Below are positions 40,267-51,655 of a DNA stretch of 64,000 nt, one piece after another; the stretch's first letter is position 1, and each line of letters opens with the position of its first letter. The notes beneath the pieces were generated by a model. The model was not told the origin of the DNA, did no database searches, and was given only the letters and a program-made list of their open reading frames with translations. Source of the stretch: Dromaius novaehollandiae (taxonomy: Eukaryota > Chordata > Aves > Casuariiformes > Dromaiidae). The translations under genes and the position numbers were made by a program. The stretch covers positions 35,788,501-35,852,500 of the forward strand of contig NC_088106.1 in assembly GCF_036370855.1 (NCBI RefSeq). The letters are read 5' to 3'.

Positions 40267-43200
40267 CGTGGGGGCATCGAACGTGACGTGGGCGTGACGT
40301 GGGGGCTTCAAGCGTGACCTGGGTGTGACGTGGGTGTTTCGAAGGTGACGTGGGCGTGACATCAGTACTTTGAATGTGACGTGGGTGTGACCTGGGTGAT
40401 GCGAACGTGACGTGGGCGTCACGTGGGGGCATCGAACGTGACGTGGGCGTCACGTGGGGGCTTCGAAAGTGACGTGGACGTCACGTGGGTACTTCGAAGG
40501 TGACGTGGGCGTGACGTGGGGGCATCGAACGTGACCTGGGCGTGACGTGGGTGATTCGAACGTGACGTGGGCGTGACGTGGGGGCTTCGAATGTGACGTG
40601 GGTGTGACCTGGGTCATTGGAACGTGACGTGGGAGTGACGCGGGGGCTTCGAACGTGACGTAAGGGTGATATGGGTGCTTAGAACGTGACGTGGAGGTGA
40701 CGTGGGCGATTCCAACGTGACGTGGGGCTTCGAACGTGACGTGGGCGTGATGTGGGTGATTCGAATGTCACTTGGGCGTGACGTGGGGGCTTCGAACGTC
40801 ACGTGGGCGTGACGTGGGGGCTTCGATGTTGACGTGGGCGTGACCTGGGTGATTGGAACGTGACGTGGACGTGACGTGGGTGGTTTCAACGTGACGTGAG
40901 CGTCACGTGGTGTCCTCGAACGTGACTTGGGCGTCACGTGGGGTCTTCGAAAGTGACGTGGGCATGACGTGGGTGATTCGAAGGTGACGTGGGTGTGACG
41001 TGGGGGCTTCGAACGTGATGTGGGCGTGACGTCGGAACTTTGAATGTGACGTGGGTGTGACCTGGGTCATTGGAACGTGACGTGGGAGTGACGTGGGGGC
41101 TTCGAACGTGACATAAGGGTGACATGGGTGCTTAGAACGTGACGTGGGCGTGATGCGGGTGATTCCAACGTGACGTGGGGCTTCGAATGTGACGTGGGCG
41201 TGAGGTGGGTGATTGGAACGTGACGTGGGCGTGATGTGGGTGTTTCGAACGTGACGTGGGCGTGATGTGGGTGTTTCGAACGTGACGTTGGTGTTTCCAA
41301 CGTGATGTGGGTGTGACGTGGGGGTTTCGAACGTGACGTGGGCGTGACGTGGGTGATTCGAGCGTGACGTGGGCGTGACGTCGGTACTTTGAAAGTGACG
41401 TGGGTGTGACCTGGGGGCTTCGAACGTGACGTAAGGGCGACATGGATGCTTACAACGTGACGTGGGCGTCACGTGGGTGATTCCAACGTGACGTGGGGGT
41501 TTCGAACGTGACGTGGGCGTGACGTGGGGGCTTCGAACGTGACGTGGGCGTGACGTCGGTACTTTGAATGTGACGTGGGTGTGACCTGGGTCATTTGATC
41601 GTGACGTGGGAGTGACGTGGGGGCTTCGAACGTGACGTAAAGGTGACATGGGTGCTTAGAACGTGACGTGGGCGTGACGTGGGGGATTCCAACGTGACGT
41701 GAGGCTTCGAACGTGACGTGGGCTTGACGTGGGTGATTGGTAGGTGACGTGGGCGTGACGTCGGTACTTTGAAAGTGACGTGGGTGTGACCTGGCGGCTT
41801 CGAACGTGACGTAAGGGCGACATAGGTGCTTAGAACGTGACGTGGGTGTGACGTGGGTGTTTCGAACGTGACGTTGGTGTTTCCAACGTGACGTGGGTGT
41901 GACGTGGGGGTTTCGAACGTGACGTGGGCATGACGTGGGTGATTCGAAAGTGACGTGGGCATGACGTCGGTACTTTGAAAGTGACGTGGGTGTGACCTCG
42001 GGGCTTCGAACGTGACGTAAGGGCGACATGGGTGCTTAGAACGTGACGTGGGCGTGACGTGGGTGATTCCAACGTGACGTGGGGGTTTCGAACGTGACGT
42101 GGGCGTGACGTGGGTGATTCGAGCGTGACGTGGGCATGACGTCGGTACTTTGAATGTGACGTGGGTGTGACCTGGGTCACTTGATCGTGACGTGGGAGTG
42201 ACGTGGGGGCTTCGAACGTGACATAAGGGTGACATGGGTGCTTAGAACGTGACGTGGGCGTGACGTGGGGGATTCCAACGTGACGTGAGGCTTCGAACGT
42301 GACGTGGGCTTGACGTGGGTGATTGGTAGGTGACGTGGGCATGAGGTGGGTGATTCGAAAGTGACGTCAGTGTGACGTGGGTGCTTCGAACGTCACGTGG
42401 GCGTGACTTGGGGGCTTCGATCGTGACGTGGGCGTGACCTGGGTGATTGGAACGTGACGTGGACGTGACGTGGGTGGTTTCAACGTGACGTGGGTGTCAC
42501 GTGGGGCATCGAACGTGACGTGGGCGTGACGTGTGTGGTTTCAACGTGACGTGGGCGTCACGGGTGGGCTTCAAACGTGACGTGGGCATGACGTGGGTGA
42601 TTCGAAGGTGACGTGGGCGTGACGTGGGGGCATGGAACGTGACGTGGGTGTGAGGTGGGTGATTCCAACGTGACGTGGGCGTGATGTCGGTACTTTGAAT
42701 GTGACGTGGGTGTGACCTGGGTCATTGGAACGGGACGTGGGAGTGACGTGGGGGCTTCGAACGTGATGTAAGTGTGACATGGGTGCTTAGAACGTGACGT
42801 GGGCGAGACGTGGGGGATTCCAACGTGATGTGGGGCTTCGAACGTGACGTGGGCAGGATGTGGGTGATTCGAATGTCACTTGGGCGTGACGTGGGGGCTT
42901 CGAACGTCACGTGGGCGTGACGTGGGGGCTTCAAACGTGACGTGGGCGGGACCTGGGTGATTGGAACGTGACGTGGACGTGACGTGGGTGGTTTCAACGT
43001 GACGTGAGCGTCACGTGGGGTCCTCGAACGTGACTTGGGCGTCACGTGGGGTCTTCAAAAGTGACGTGGGCATGACGTTGGTGTTTCCAACGTGATGTGG
43101 GTGTGACGTGGGGGCTTCGAACGTGACGTGGGCATGACGTGGGTGATTCGAAAGTGACGTGGGCATGACGTCGGTACTTTGAAAGTGACGTGGGTGTGAC

Positions 43201-45979
43201 CTGGGGGCTTCGAACGTGACGTAAGGGTGACATGGGTGCTTAGAACGTGACGTGGGCGTCACGTGGGTGATTCCAACGTGACGTGGGGGTTTCGAACGTG
43301 ACGTGGGCGTGACGTGGGTGATTCGAGCGTGACGTGGGCGTGACGTCGGTACTTTGAAAGTGACGTGGGTGTGACGTGGGTCATTTAAACGTGACGTGGG
43401 CGTGACGTGGGTGATTCGAATGTGACGTGGGCGTGACGTGGGGGCTTCAAGCGTGACCTGGGTGTGACGTGGGTGTTTCGAAGGTGACGTGGGCGTGACG
43501 TCAGTACTTTGAATGTGACGTGGGTGTGACCTGGGTGATGCGAACGTGACGTGGGCGTCACGTGGGGGCATCGAACTTGACGTGGGGCTTCAAACGTGAC
43601 GTGGGCAGGATGTGGGTGATTCGAATGTCACTTGGGCGTGACGTGGGGGCTTCGAACGTCACGTGGGCGTGACGTGGGGGCTTCGATGTTGACGTGGGCG
43701 TGACCTGGGTGATTGGAACGTGACGTGGACGTGACGTGGGTGGTTTCAACGTGACGTGAGCGTCACGTGGCGTCCTCGAACGTGACTTGGGCGTCACGTG
43801 GGGTCTTCGAAAGTGACGTGGGCATGACGTGGGTGATTCGAAGGTGACGTGGGTGTGACGTGGGGGCTTCGAACGTGACGTGGGCGTGACGTCGGAACTT
43901 TGAATGTGACGTGGGTGTGACCTGGGTCATTGGAACGTGACGTGGGAGTGACGTGGGGGCTTCGAACGTGACGTGGCATGACGTGGGTGATTCGAACGTG
44001 ACGTGGGCGTGACGTCGGTACTTTGAATGTGACGTGGGTGTGACCTGGGTCATTGGAACGTGACGTGGGAGTGACGCGGGGGCTTCGAACGTGACATAAG
44101 GGTGACATGGGTGCTTAGAACGTGACGTGGGCGTGATGCGGGTGATTCCAACGTGACGTGGGGCTTCGAATGTGACGTGGGCGTGACGTCGGTACTTTCA
44201 ATGTGACGTGGGTGTGACCTGGGTGCTTCGAACATGACGTAAGGGTGACATGGGTGCTTAGAACGTGACGTGGGCGTCACGTGGGTGATTCCAACGTGAC
44301 GTGGGGGCTTCGAACGTGACATGGGCGTGACGTGGGTGATTCGAACGTGACGTGGGCGTGACGTCGGTACTTTGAAAGTGACGTGGGTGTGACCTGGGTC
44401 AATCGAACGTGACGTGGGAGTGACGTGGGGACATCGAACGTGACAAAAGGGTGACATGGGTGCTTAGAACGTGACGTGGGCGTGATGCGGGTGATTCCAA
44501 CGTGACGTGGGGCTTCGAATGTGACGTGGGCGTGACGTCGGTACTTTCAATGTGACGTGGGTGTGACCTGGGGGCTTCGAACGTGACGTAAGGGCGACAT
44601 GGGTGCTTAGAACGTGACGTGGGCGTCACGTGGGTGATTCCAACGTGATGTGGGGGCTTCGAACGTGACATGGGCGTGACGTGGGTGGTTCCAACGTGAC
44701 GTGGGGCTTTGAATGTGACGTGGGCGTGAGGTGGGTGATTGGAACGTGACGTGGGCGTGACGTCGGTACTTTGAAAGTGACGTGGGTGTGACCTGGCGGC
44801 TTCGAACGTGACGTAAGGGCGACATAGGTGCTTAGAACGTGACGTGGGCGTGACGTGGGTGATTCCAACGTGACGTGGGGGCTTCGAACGTGACATGGGC
44901 GTGACGTGGGTGTTTCGAACGTGACGTGGGCGTCACGTGGGGGCTTCGAACATGACGTGGATGTGAGGTGGGTGCTTCGGACGTGATGTGGGCATGACGT
45001 GGGGGCTTCGAAAATGATGTGGGTGTGACGTGGGTGCATCGAACGTGACGTGGGCGTGACGTGGGAGTTTCGAACGTGACGTGGACGTGACGTGGTACTT
45101 TACATTTGACGTGGGTGTGACCTGGGTCAATCGAACGTGACGTGGGTGTGACGTGGGTGTTTCGAACCTGACGTTGGTATTTCGAACGTGACGTGGGTGT
45201 GACGTGGGGGCATGGAACGTGACGTGGGTGTGAGGTGGGTGATTCCAACGTGACGTGGGCGTGACGTCGGTACTTTGAATGTGACGTGGGTGTGACCTGG
45301 GTCATTGGAACGTGACGTGGGAGTGACGTGGGGGCTTCGAACGTGATGTAAGTGTGACATGGGTGCTTAGAACGTGACGTGGGCGAGACGTGGGGGATTC
45401 CAACGTGATGTGGGGCTTCGAACGTGACGTGGGCGGGATGTGGGTGATTCGAATGTCACTTGGGCGTGACGTGGGGGCTTCGAACGTCACGTGGGCGTGA
45501 CGTGGGGGCTTCAAACGTGACGTGGGCGTGACCTGGGTGGTTGGAACGTGACGTGGACGTGACGTGGGTGGTTTCAACGTGACGTGAGCGTCACGTGGGG
45601 TCCTCGAACGTGACTTGGGCGTCACGTGGGGTCTTCAAAAGTGACGTGGGCATGACGTGGGTGATTCGAAGGTGACGTGGGCGTGACGTGGGGGCTTCGA
45701 ACGTGACGTGGGCGTGAGGTGGGTGATTCGAACGTGACGTGGGCGTGACGTCGGAACTTTGAATGTGACGTGGGTGTGACCTGGGTCATTTGATCGTGAC
45801 GTGGGAGTGACGTGGGGGCATCGAACGTGACGTGGGCGTAACGTGGGGGCTACGAACATTACGCGGGTTTGACGTGGAGGCTTCGAATGCGACGTTGGTG
45901 TTTCAAACGTGACATGGGTGTGACGTGGGTGCTTGGAACGTGACGTGGGCGTGACGTGGGTGATTCCAACGTGACGTGG

Positions 45980-47430
45980 GGCTTCGAACGTGACGTGGGC
46001 AGGATGTGGGTGATTCGAATGTCACTTGGGCGTGACGTGGAGGCTTCGAACGTCACGTGGGCGTGACGTGGGGGCTTCGATGTTGACGTGGGCGTGACCT
46101 GGGTGATTGGAACGTGACGTGGACGTGACGTGGGTGGTTTCAACGTGACGTGAGCGTCACGTGGCGTCCTCGAACGTGACTTGGGCGTCACGTGGGGTCT
46201 TCGAAAGTGACGTGGGCATGACGTGGGTGATTCCAACGTGACGTGGGGCTTTGAACGTGACGTGGGCGTGACGTGGGTGATTCGAATGTGACGTGGGCGT
46301 GACGTGGGGGCTTCGAACGCCACGGAGCTTCACGTGGGGGCATCGAACGTGACGTGGGCGTGACGTGGGGGCTTCAAGCGTGACCTGGGTGTGACGTGGG
46401 TGTTTCGAAGGTGACGTGGGCGTGACATCAGTAGTTTGAATGTGACGTGGGTGTGACCTGGGTGATGCGATCGTGACGTGGGCGTCACGTGGGGGCATCG
46501 AACTTGACGTGGGCGTCCCGCGGGGGCTTCGAAAGTGACGTAGATGTCATGTGGGTGCTTCGAAGGTGACGTGGGCGTGACGCGGGGGCTTCGAACGTGA
46601 CGTGGGGCTTCGAACGTGACGTGGGCAGGATGTGGGTGATTCGAATGTCACTTGGGCGTGACGTGGGGGCTTCGAACGTCACGTGGGCGTGACGTGGGGG
46701 CTTCGATGTTGACGTGGGCGTGACCTGGGTGATTGGAACGTGACGTGGACGTGACGTGGGTGGTTTCAACGTGACGTGAGCGTCACGTGGCGTCCTCGAA
46801 CGTGACTTGGGCGTCACGTGGGGTCTTCGAAAGTGACGTGGGCATGACGTGGGTGATTGCAACGTGACGTGGGGCTTTGAACGTGATGTGGGCGTGACGT
46901 GGGGGCTTCGAACGCCACGGAGCTTCACGTGGGGGCATCGAACGTGACGTGGGCGTGACGTGGGGGCTTGGAACGTGACGTGGGTGTGACGTGGGTGTTT
47001 CGAAGGTGACGTGGGTGTGACGTCAGTACTTTGAATGTGACGTGGGTGTGACCTGGGTGATGCGAACGTGACGTGGGCGTCACGTGGGGGCATCGAACTT
47101 GACGTGGGCGTCACGTGGGGGCTTCGAAAGTGACGTGGATGTCACGTGGGTGCTTCGAAGGTGACGTGGGCGTGACGCGGGGGCTTCGAACGTGACGTGG
47201 GGCTTCGAACGTGACGTGGGCAGGGTGTGTGTGATTCGAATGTCATTTGGGCGTGACGTGGGGGCTTCGAACGTCACGTGGGCGTGACGTGGGGGCTTCG
47301 ATGTTGACGTGGGCGTGACCTGGGTGATTGGAACGTGACGTGGACGTGACGTGGGTGGTTTCAACGTGACGTGAGCGTCACGTGGCGTCCTCGAACGTGA
47401 CTTGGGCGTCACGTGGGGTCTTCGAAAGTG
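45980..47430 (+). repeat. Local tandem block of about 0.6-kb satellite units
   Basis: Here, unlike elsewhere, a higher-order unit repeats in tandem. The marker GGGCAGG(A/G)TGTG sits at 45997, 46623 and 47218, spacings 626 and 595 bp. The marker GTCCTCGAACGTGAC sits at 45600, 46166, 46792 and 47387, spacings 566, 626 and 595 bp. The same monomer order runs through each unit, including the GAACGCCACGGAGC junction monomer. Length differences between units are whole or partial monomers. This is the clearest ongoing amplification in the array and lies within 5 kb of its right edge. Confidence 0.75.
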
Positions 47431-49699
47431 ACGTGGGCATGACGTGGGTGATTCGAAGGTGACGTGGGTGTGACGTGGGGGCTTCGAACGTGACGTGGGC
47501 GTGACGTCGGAACTTTGAATGTGACGTGGGTGTGACCTGGGTCATTGGAACGTGACGTGGGAGTGACGTGGGGGCTTCGAAGGTGACGTGGGTGTGACAT
47601 GGGTGCTTAGAACGTGACGTGGGCGTGATGCGGGTGATTCCAACGTGACGTGGGGCTTCGAATGTGACGTGGGCGTGAGGTGGGTGATTGGAACGTGACG
47701 TGGGAGTGACGTGGGGGCTTCGAAGGTGACGTGGGTGTGACATGGGTGCTTAGAACGTGACGTGGGCGTGACGTGGGTGATTCCAACGTGACGTGGGGGC
47801 TTCGAACGTGACATGGGCGTGACGTGGGTGTTTCGAACGTGACGTTGGTGTTTCCAACATGACGTGGGTGTGACGTGGGGGCTTCGAACGTGACGTGGGC
47901 ATGACGTGGGTGATTCGAAAGTGACGTGGGCGTGACGTCGGTACTTTGAAAGTGACGTGGGTGTGACCTGGGGGCTTCGAACGTGACGTAAGGGCGACAT
48001 GGGTGCTTAGAACGTGACGTGGGCGTGACGTGGGTGATTCCAACGTGACGTGGGGCTTCGAATGTGACGTGGGCGTGAGATGGGTGATTGGAACGTGACG
48101 TGGGCGTCACGTGGGGGCTTCGAACATGACGTGGATGTGAGGTGGGTGCTTCGGACGTGACATGGGCATGACGTGGGGGCTTCGAAAATGATGTGGGTGT
48201 GACGTGGGTGCATCGAACGTGACGTGGGCGTGACGTGGGAGTTTCGAACGTGACGTGGACGTGACGTGGTACTTTACATTTGACGTGGGTGTGACCTGGG
48301 TCAATCGAACGTGACGTGGGTGTGACGTGGGGGCTTCGAACGTGACGTGGGTGTGACGTGGGTGTTTCGAACCTGACGTTGGTGTTTCGAACGTGACGTG
48401 GGTGTTTCGAACGTGACGTTGGTGTTTCCAACGTGACGTGGGCATGACGTGGGTGATTCGAAAGTGACGTGGGCGTGACGTCGGTACTTTGAAAGTGACG
48501 TGGGTGTGACCTGGGGGCTTCGAACGTGACGTAAGGGCGACATGGGTGCTTAGAACATGACGTGGGCGTCACGTGGGTGATTCCAACGTGACGTGGGGGT
48601 TTCGAACGTGACGTGGGCGTGACGTGGGTGATTCGAGCGTGACGTGGGCGTGACGTCGGTACTTTGAAAGTGACGTGGGTGTGACCTGGGGGCTTCGAAC
48701 GTGACGTAAGGGTGACATGGGTGCTTAGAACGTGACGTGGGCGTGACGTGGGGGATTCCAACGTGACGTGAGGCTTCGAACGTGACGTGGGCTTGACGTG
48801 GGTGATTGGTAGGTGACGTGGGCGTGAGGTGGGTCATTCGAAAGTGACGTCGGTGTGACGTGGGTGCTTCGAACGTCACGTGGGCGTGACTTGGGGGCTT
48901 CGATCGTGACGTGGGCGTGACGTGGGTGATTGGAACGTGACGTGGACGTGACGTGGGTGGTTTCAACGTGACGTGGGTGTCACGTGGGGCATCAAACGTG
49001 ACGTGGGCGTGACATGTGTGGTTTCAACGTGACGTGGGCGTCACGGGTGGGCTTCGAACGTGACGTGGGCATGACGTGGGTGATTCGAAGGTGACGTGGG
49101 CGTGACGTGGGGGCATGGAACGTGACATGGGTGTGACGTGGGTGTTTCGAACGTGACGTGGGCGTGACGTCGGTACTTTGAATGTGACGTGGGTGTGACG
49201 TGGGTCATTCGAACGTGATGTACGTGTGACGTGTGGGCTTCGAACGTGACGTAGGTGTTTCCAAACTGACGTGGGTGTGACGTCGGTATGTTGAATGTGA
49301 CGTGGGTGTGACGTGCATGGTTCGAACATGAGGTGGGTGTTTTAAATGTGAGCTGGGCGTGACGTGGGTGATTCGAACGTGACGTAGGTGTGACGTGGGG
49401 GCTTCGAACGTGACGTGGGCGTGACGTGGATGCTTCGAATGTGACGTTGGTGTTTCGAACGTGACATGGGTGTGACATGGGTGCTTCAAATGTGACATGG
49501 GCGTATCGTGGGGGCTTCGAACGGGACGTGGGTGTGACGTGGGGGCTTTGAACGTGACGTGGGTGTGACGTGGCCGATTCGATCGGGACGTGGGTGTGAC
49601 GTGGGGGTATCGAACGTGACGTAGGTGTTTCCAAACTGACATGGGCGTGACGTCGGTACTTTGAATGTGACGTGGGTGTGACGTGCATGACTCGAACGT

Positions 49700-50069
49700 G
49701 ACGTGGGGGTGACTTGGGGGCTTCGAAAGTCACGTGGGCGTCACGTGGGGGCATCGAATGTCACGTGGGCGTGACCTGGGTGATTGGAACGTGACGTGGG
49801 TGTGACGTGGGGGCATCGAATGTGACGTGGGCGTCACGTGGGTGATTTGAAGGTGACGTGGGTGTGACGTGGGGGCATCGAACGTGACGTGGGCGTCACG
49901 TGGGTGATTTGAAGGTGACGTGGGTGTGACGTGGGGCCTTTGAACGTGACGTAGGCGTAACGTGCGTGTTTAAAATTACCTGGGCGTCACGTGGGGGCTT
50001 CGATCGTGACGTGGGCGTGACGTCTGGACTTCGTACGTGACGTGGGTGCTTTGAACGTTACCTTCGAAC
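49700..50069 (+). repeat. Degenerate right edge of the satellite array
   Basis: Monomers here lose regularity over the last few hundred bases. There are changes such as GTAGGCGTAACGTGCGTG, an AT-rich TTTAAAATTACC interruption near 49970, and CTGGACTTCGTACG near 50025. The last recognisable box is TTCGAAC at 50063-50069. Worn edge monomers are usual at satellite borders because terminal units take part less often in homogenising exchange. The next base begins olfactory-receptor coding homology. Confidence 0.85.
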
Positions 50070-50891
50070 ATGGTGATCATCACAGCCGTAGCCTGCAACC
50101 ACCGCCTCCACACTCCCATGTACTTCTTCCTCCTCAATCCCTCCATCCTTGACCTTGGCTCCATCTGTGTCACTAGCCCCAAATCCATAGCCAATTCCCT
50201 TTGGAACACAAGGTGTTCCACACAGTTGGGATGTGCTGCACAGATCTTTTGTCTCTTTTTCTTATTTTCAACAGAGTGTTCTCTTCTCACTGTCATGGCC
50301 TATGAGCGCTTTGTGGCCATCTGCAAACCCCTGCGCTACGGAACCCTTCTGAGCAGCTTGTTTCAAAATGGCAGCAGCTGCCTGGGCCAGTGGTTTTCTC
50401 TATGCTGTGCTGCACACTGGGAGCACATTTTCAATACCACTCTGCCAAGGCAATGCCATGGAGCAGTTCTTCTGTGAGTTTCCCCAGATCCTCAATCTCT
50501 CCTGCTCAGACTCCTAACTCAGGGAAGCTGGGTTTCTTGTTGTTAGTGGCTGCTTAGTCTTTGGGTGTTTGGTTTTATTGTGCTGTCTTATGTACAGATC
50601 TTCACTGCTGTTCTGAGAATCACCTTTAAGCAGGGCTGGCACAAAGCCTTTTCCATCTGCCTCCCTCACCAGGCTGTCATCTCCCTATTTATCAGCATCT
50701 CATTTTTTTCCCATCTAAAGCCCCCCCCCGCCCCCATCTCCTCCCAAGTTCTGGATCTGGTGGTGGCTGTTCTGTATGTGGTGGTGCCTCCAACAGTGAA
50801 TCCACTCAGCTACAGCATGAGGAACAAGGAGTTCAAAGATGGGCTGAGGAAACTATTTGAATACACAATATTTCATCATCTTCCTCAATGA
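50070..50891 (+). pseudogene. Olfactory receptor pseudogene, family-14-like, 5' truncated
   Basis: The translation matches an avian odorant receptor from the end of TM1 to the C terminus. Visible motifs are HTPMYFFLLN (TM2), MAYERFVAICKPL (the DRY region after TM3), KAFSICLPH (TM6) and NPLSYSMRN (TM7). It cannot make a receptor. The N terminus and most of TM1 are replaced by satellite. A net 5-base loss at about 50348-50367 shifts the frame before KMAAAAW-type sequence. TAA at 50515-50517 stands where the second copy has Tyr in SDAYLRE. A 1-base loss near 50568-50575 shifts the frame again before LSYVQIF. The TGA at 50889-50891 is the natural stop position. In life such receptors are single-exon seven-helix GPCRs of olfactory neurons. 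Lesions were placed by comparison with the copy at 56571-57511. Confidence 0.93.
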
Positions 50892-50939
50892 CTCCCAAGG
50901 TATCTCAAGAAAAGCCAAGTCTATCTTTTGTTCATATGT

Positions 50940-51655
50940 ACCTTCTTTTTTTTTTTCTTTATTTGTTATACTTGTGATAAATTTATTCCCAAATGTTTAT
51001 TAATTATCCATCCTACTTCTTCTCAAGCATATGTGCGTTTTTTTGTTTGTTTGTTTGTTCTTCAGACCCAACTCTCTCATGTACATGGGAAACATGGCTC
51101 ACTGCATTATCAAACAAAATAAAGGAACAAGCAGAAAATCACTGGTCTTGGCTCATGCCCATGCTACCTTCTCTGGAGCACAGGGAGCAGCCCTAGTATG
51201 CAGAAGTGATTGAGGGGTGGAGTGTCCAGGCAGGGCATGGAGGCACAACCCCTGTGGCTCTCTGGGATGTCCCTCACTGCCTCAGCAGGCAAATCCTTTC
51301 CTCAGCCTTCAAGTTGAGGCTGTTGCTTTCCTCGAGCCCCATCCATTGACAGCAGCAGGATTTGATCTTTTCAGAGCTGCTCTCTTTTCACTTGTGCGCT
51401 GTCCTGTTGTGACCTTGTACTTGTGTCAGCCCTAAGGCCTCTTGTACCTTGGTGACAGTACTACTGTGTCTACAGTCACATTTCTGTGACTACAGGCAGG
51501 AATAGGCAATGTGAACCACCACATCAGAGCTGACCTCCCTACAAGCACTACTGTAATAAAAAGGGCTCTCCTCAGTGCTATGCCAGGAGTCTGGACTCCT
51601 CTTCCAAAGCTGGTGTCATGAATACAGCCAATAAATTGCACCCTAAAAGGGCCAC
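50940..51655 (+). other. Arm-specific 0.7-kb segment with three AATAAA signals
   Basis: This stretch lies after the receptor stop and has no counterpart in the right arm. There only about 65 bp separate the sequences that flank it here. It begins with a T tract at 50945-50958 and holds a (GTTT)n run near 51037-51059. AATAAA hexamers occur at 51118-51123, 51555-51560 and 51630-51635. It could be an insertion in this arm or a deletion in the other. It might act as a 3' untranslated region, but no transcript evidence exists here and I do not recognise a repeat family. Confidence 0.5.

Larger units (their letters stand above)
1..50069 (+). repeat. 31-bp satellite array, about 1,600 monomers, open to the left
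   Basis: The whole interval is a head-to-tail tandem array. TTCGAA-like boxes recur every 31 bp, for example at 62, 93, 124 and 155. A clean monomer is 69-99: two TGACGTGGG boxes about 11 bp apart followed by GCTTCGAAC. About two thirds of bases are G or C; in 69-99 G greatly outnumbers C on the plus strand. Variants change the box before TTCGAA (GATTCGAA, GCATCGAA, GTACTTTGAA, GTCATTTGAA, GCTTAGAA). Shortened 19-bp monomers that lack one TGACGTGGG box are common, for example near 785-803. No inverted segment and no transposon insertion was seen. The left end lies outside the window, so total size is unknown. I do not recognise it as the 41-bp microchromosome, PO41 or W-linked XhoI/EcoRI bird satellites, whose unit lengths differ. 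The array itself is certain; its novelty is not. Confidence 0.98.

Noticed and set aside
1..50069. CRISPR array
   Set aside because: There are no unique spacers of constant length between repeats, the whole unit repeats, and the flanks are vertebrate.
1..50069. Telomeric or known bird microchromosome repeat
   Set aside because: No TTAGGG runs are present, and the 31-bp unit differs from the 41-bp types I know.
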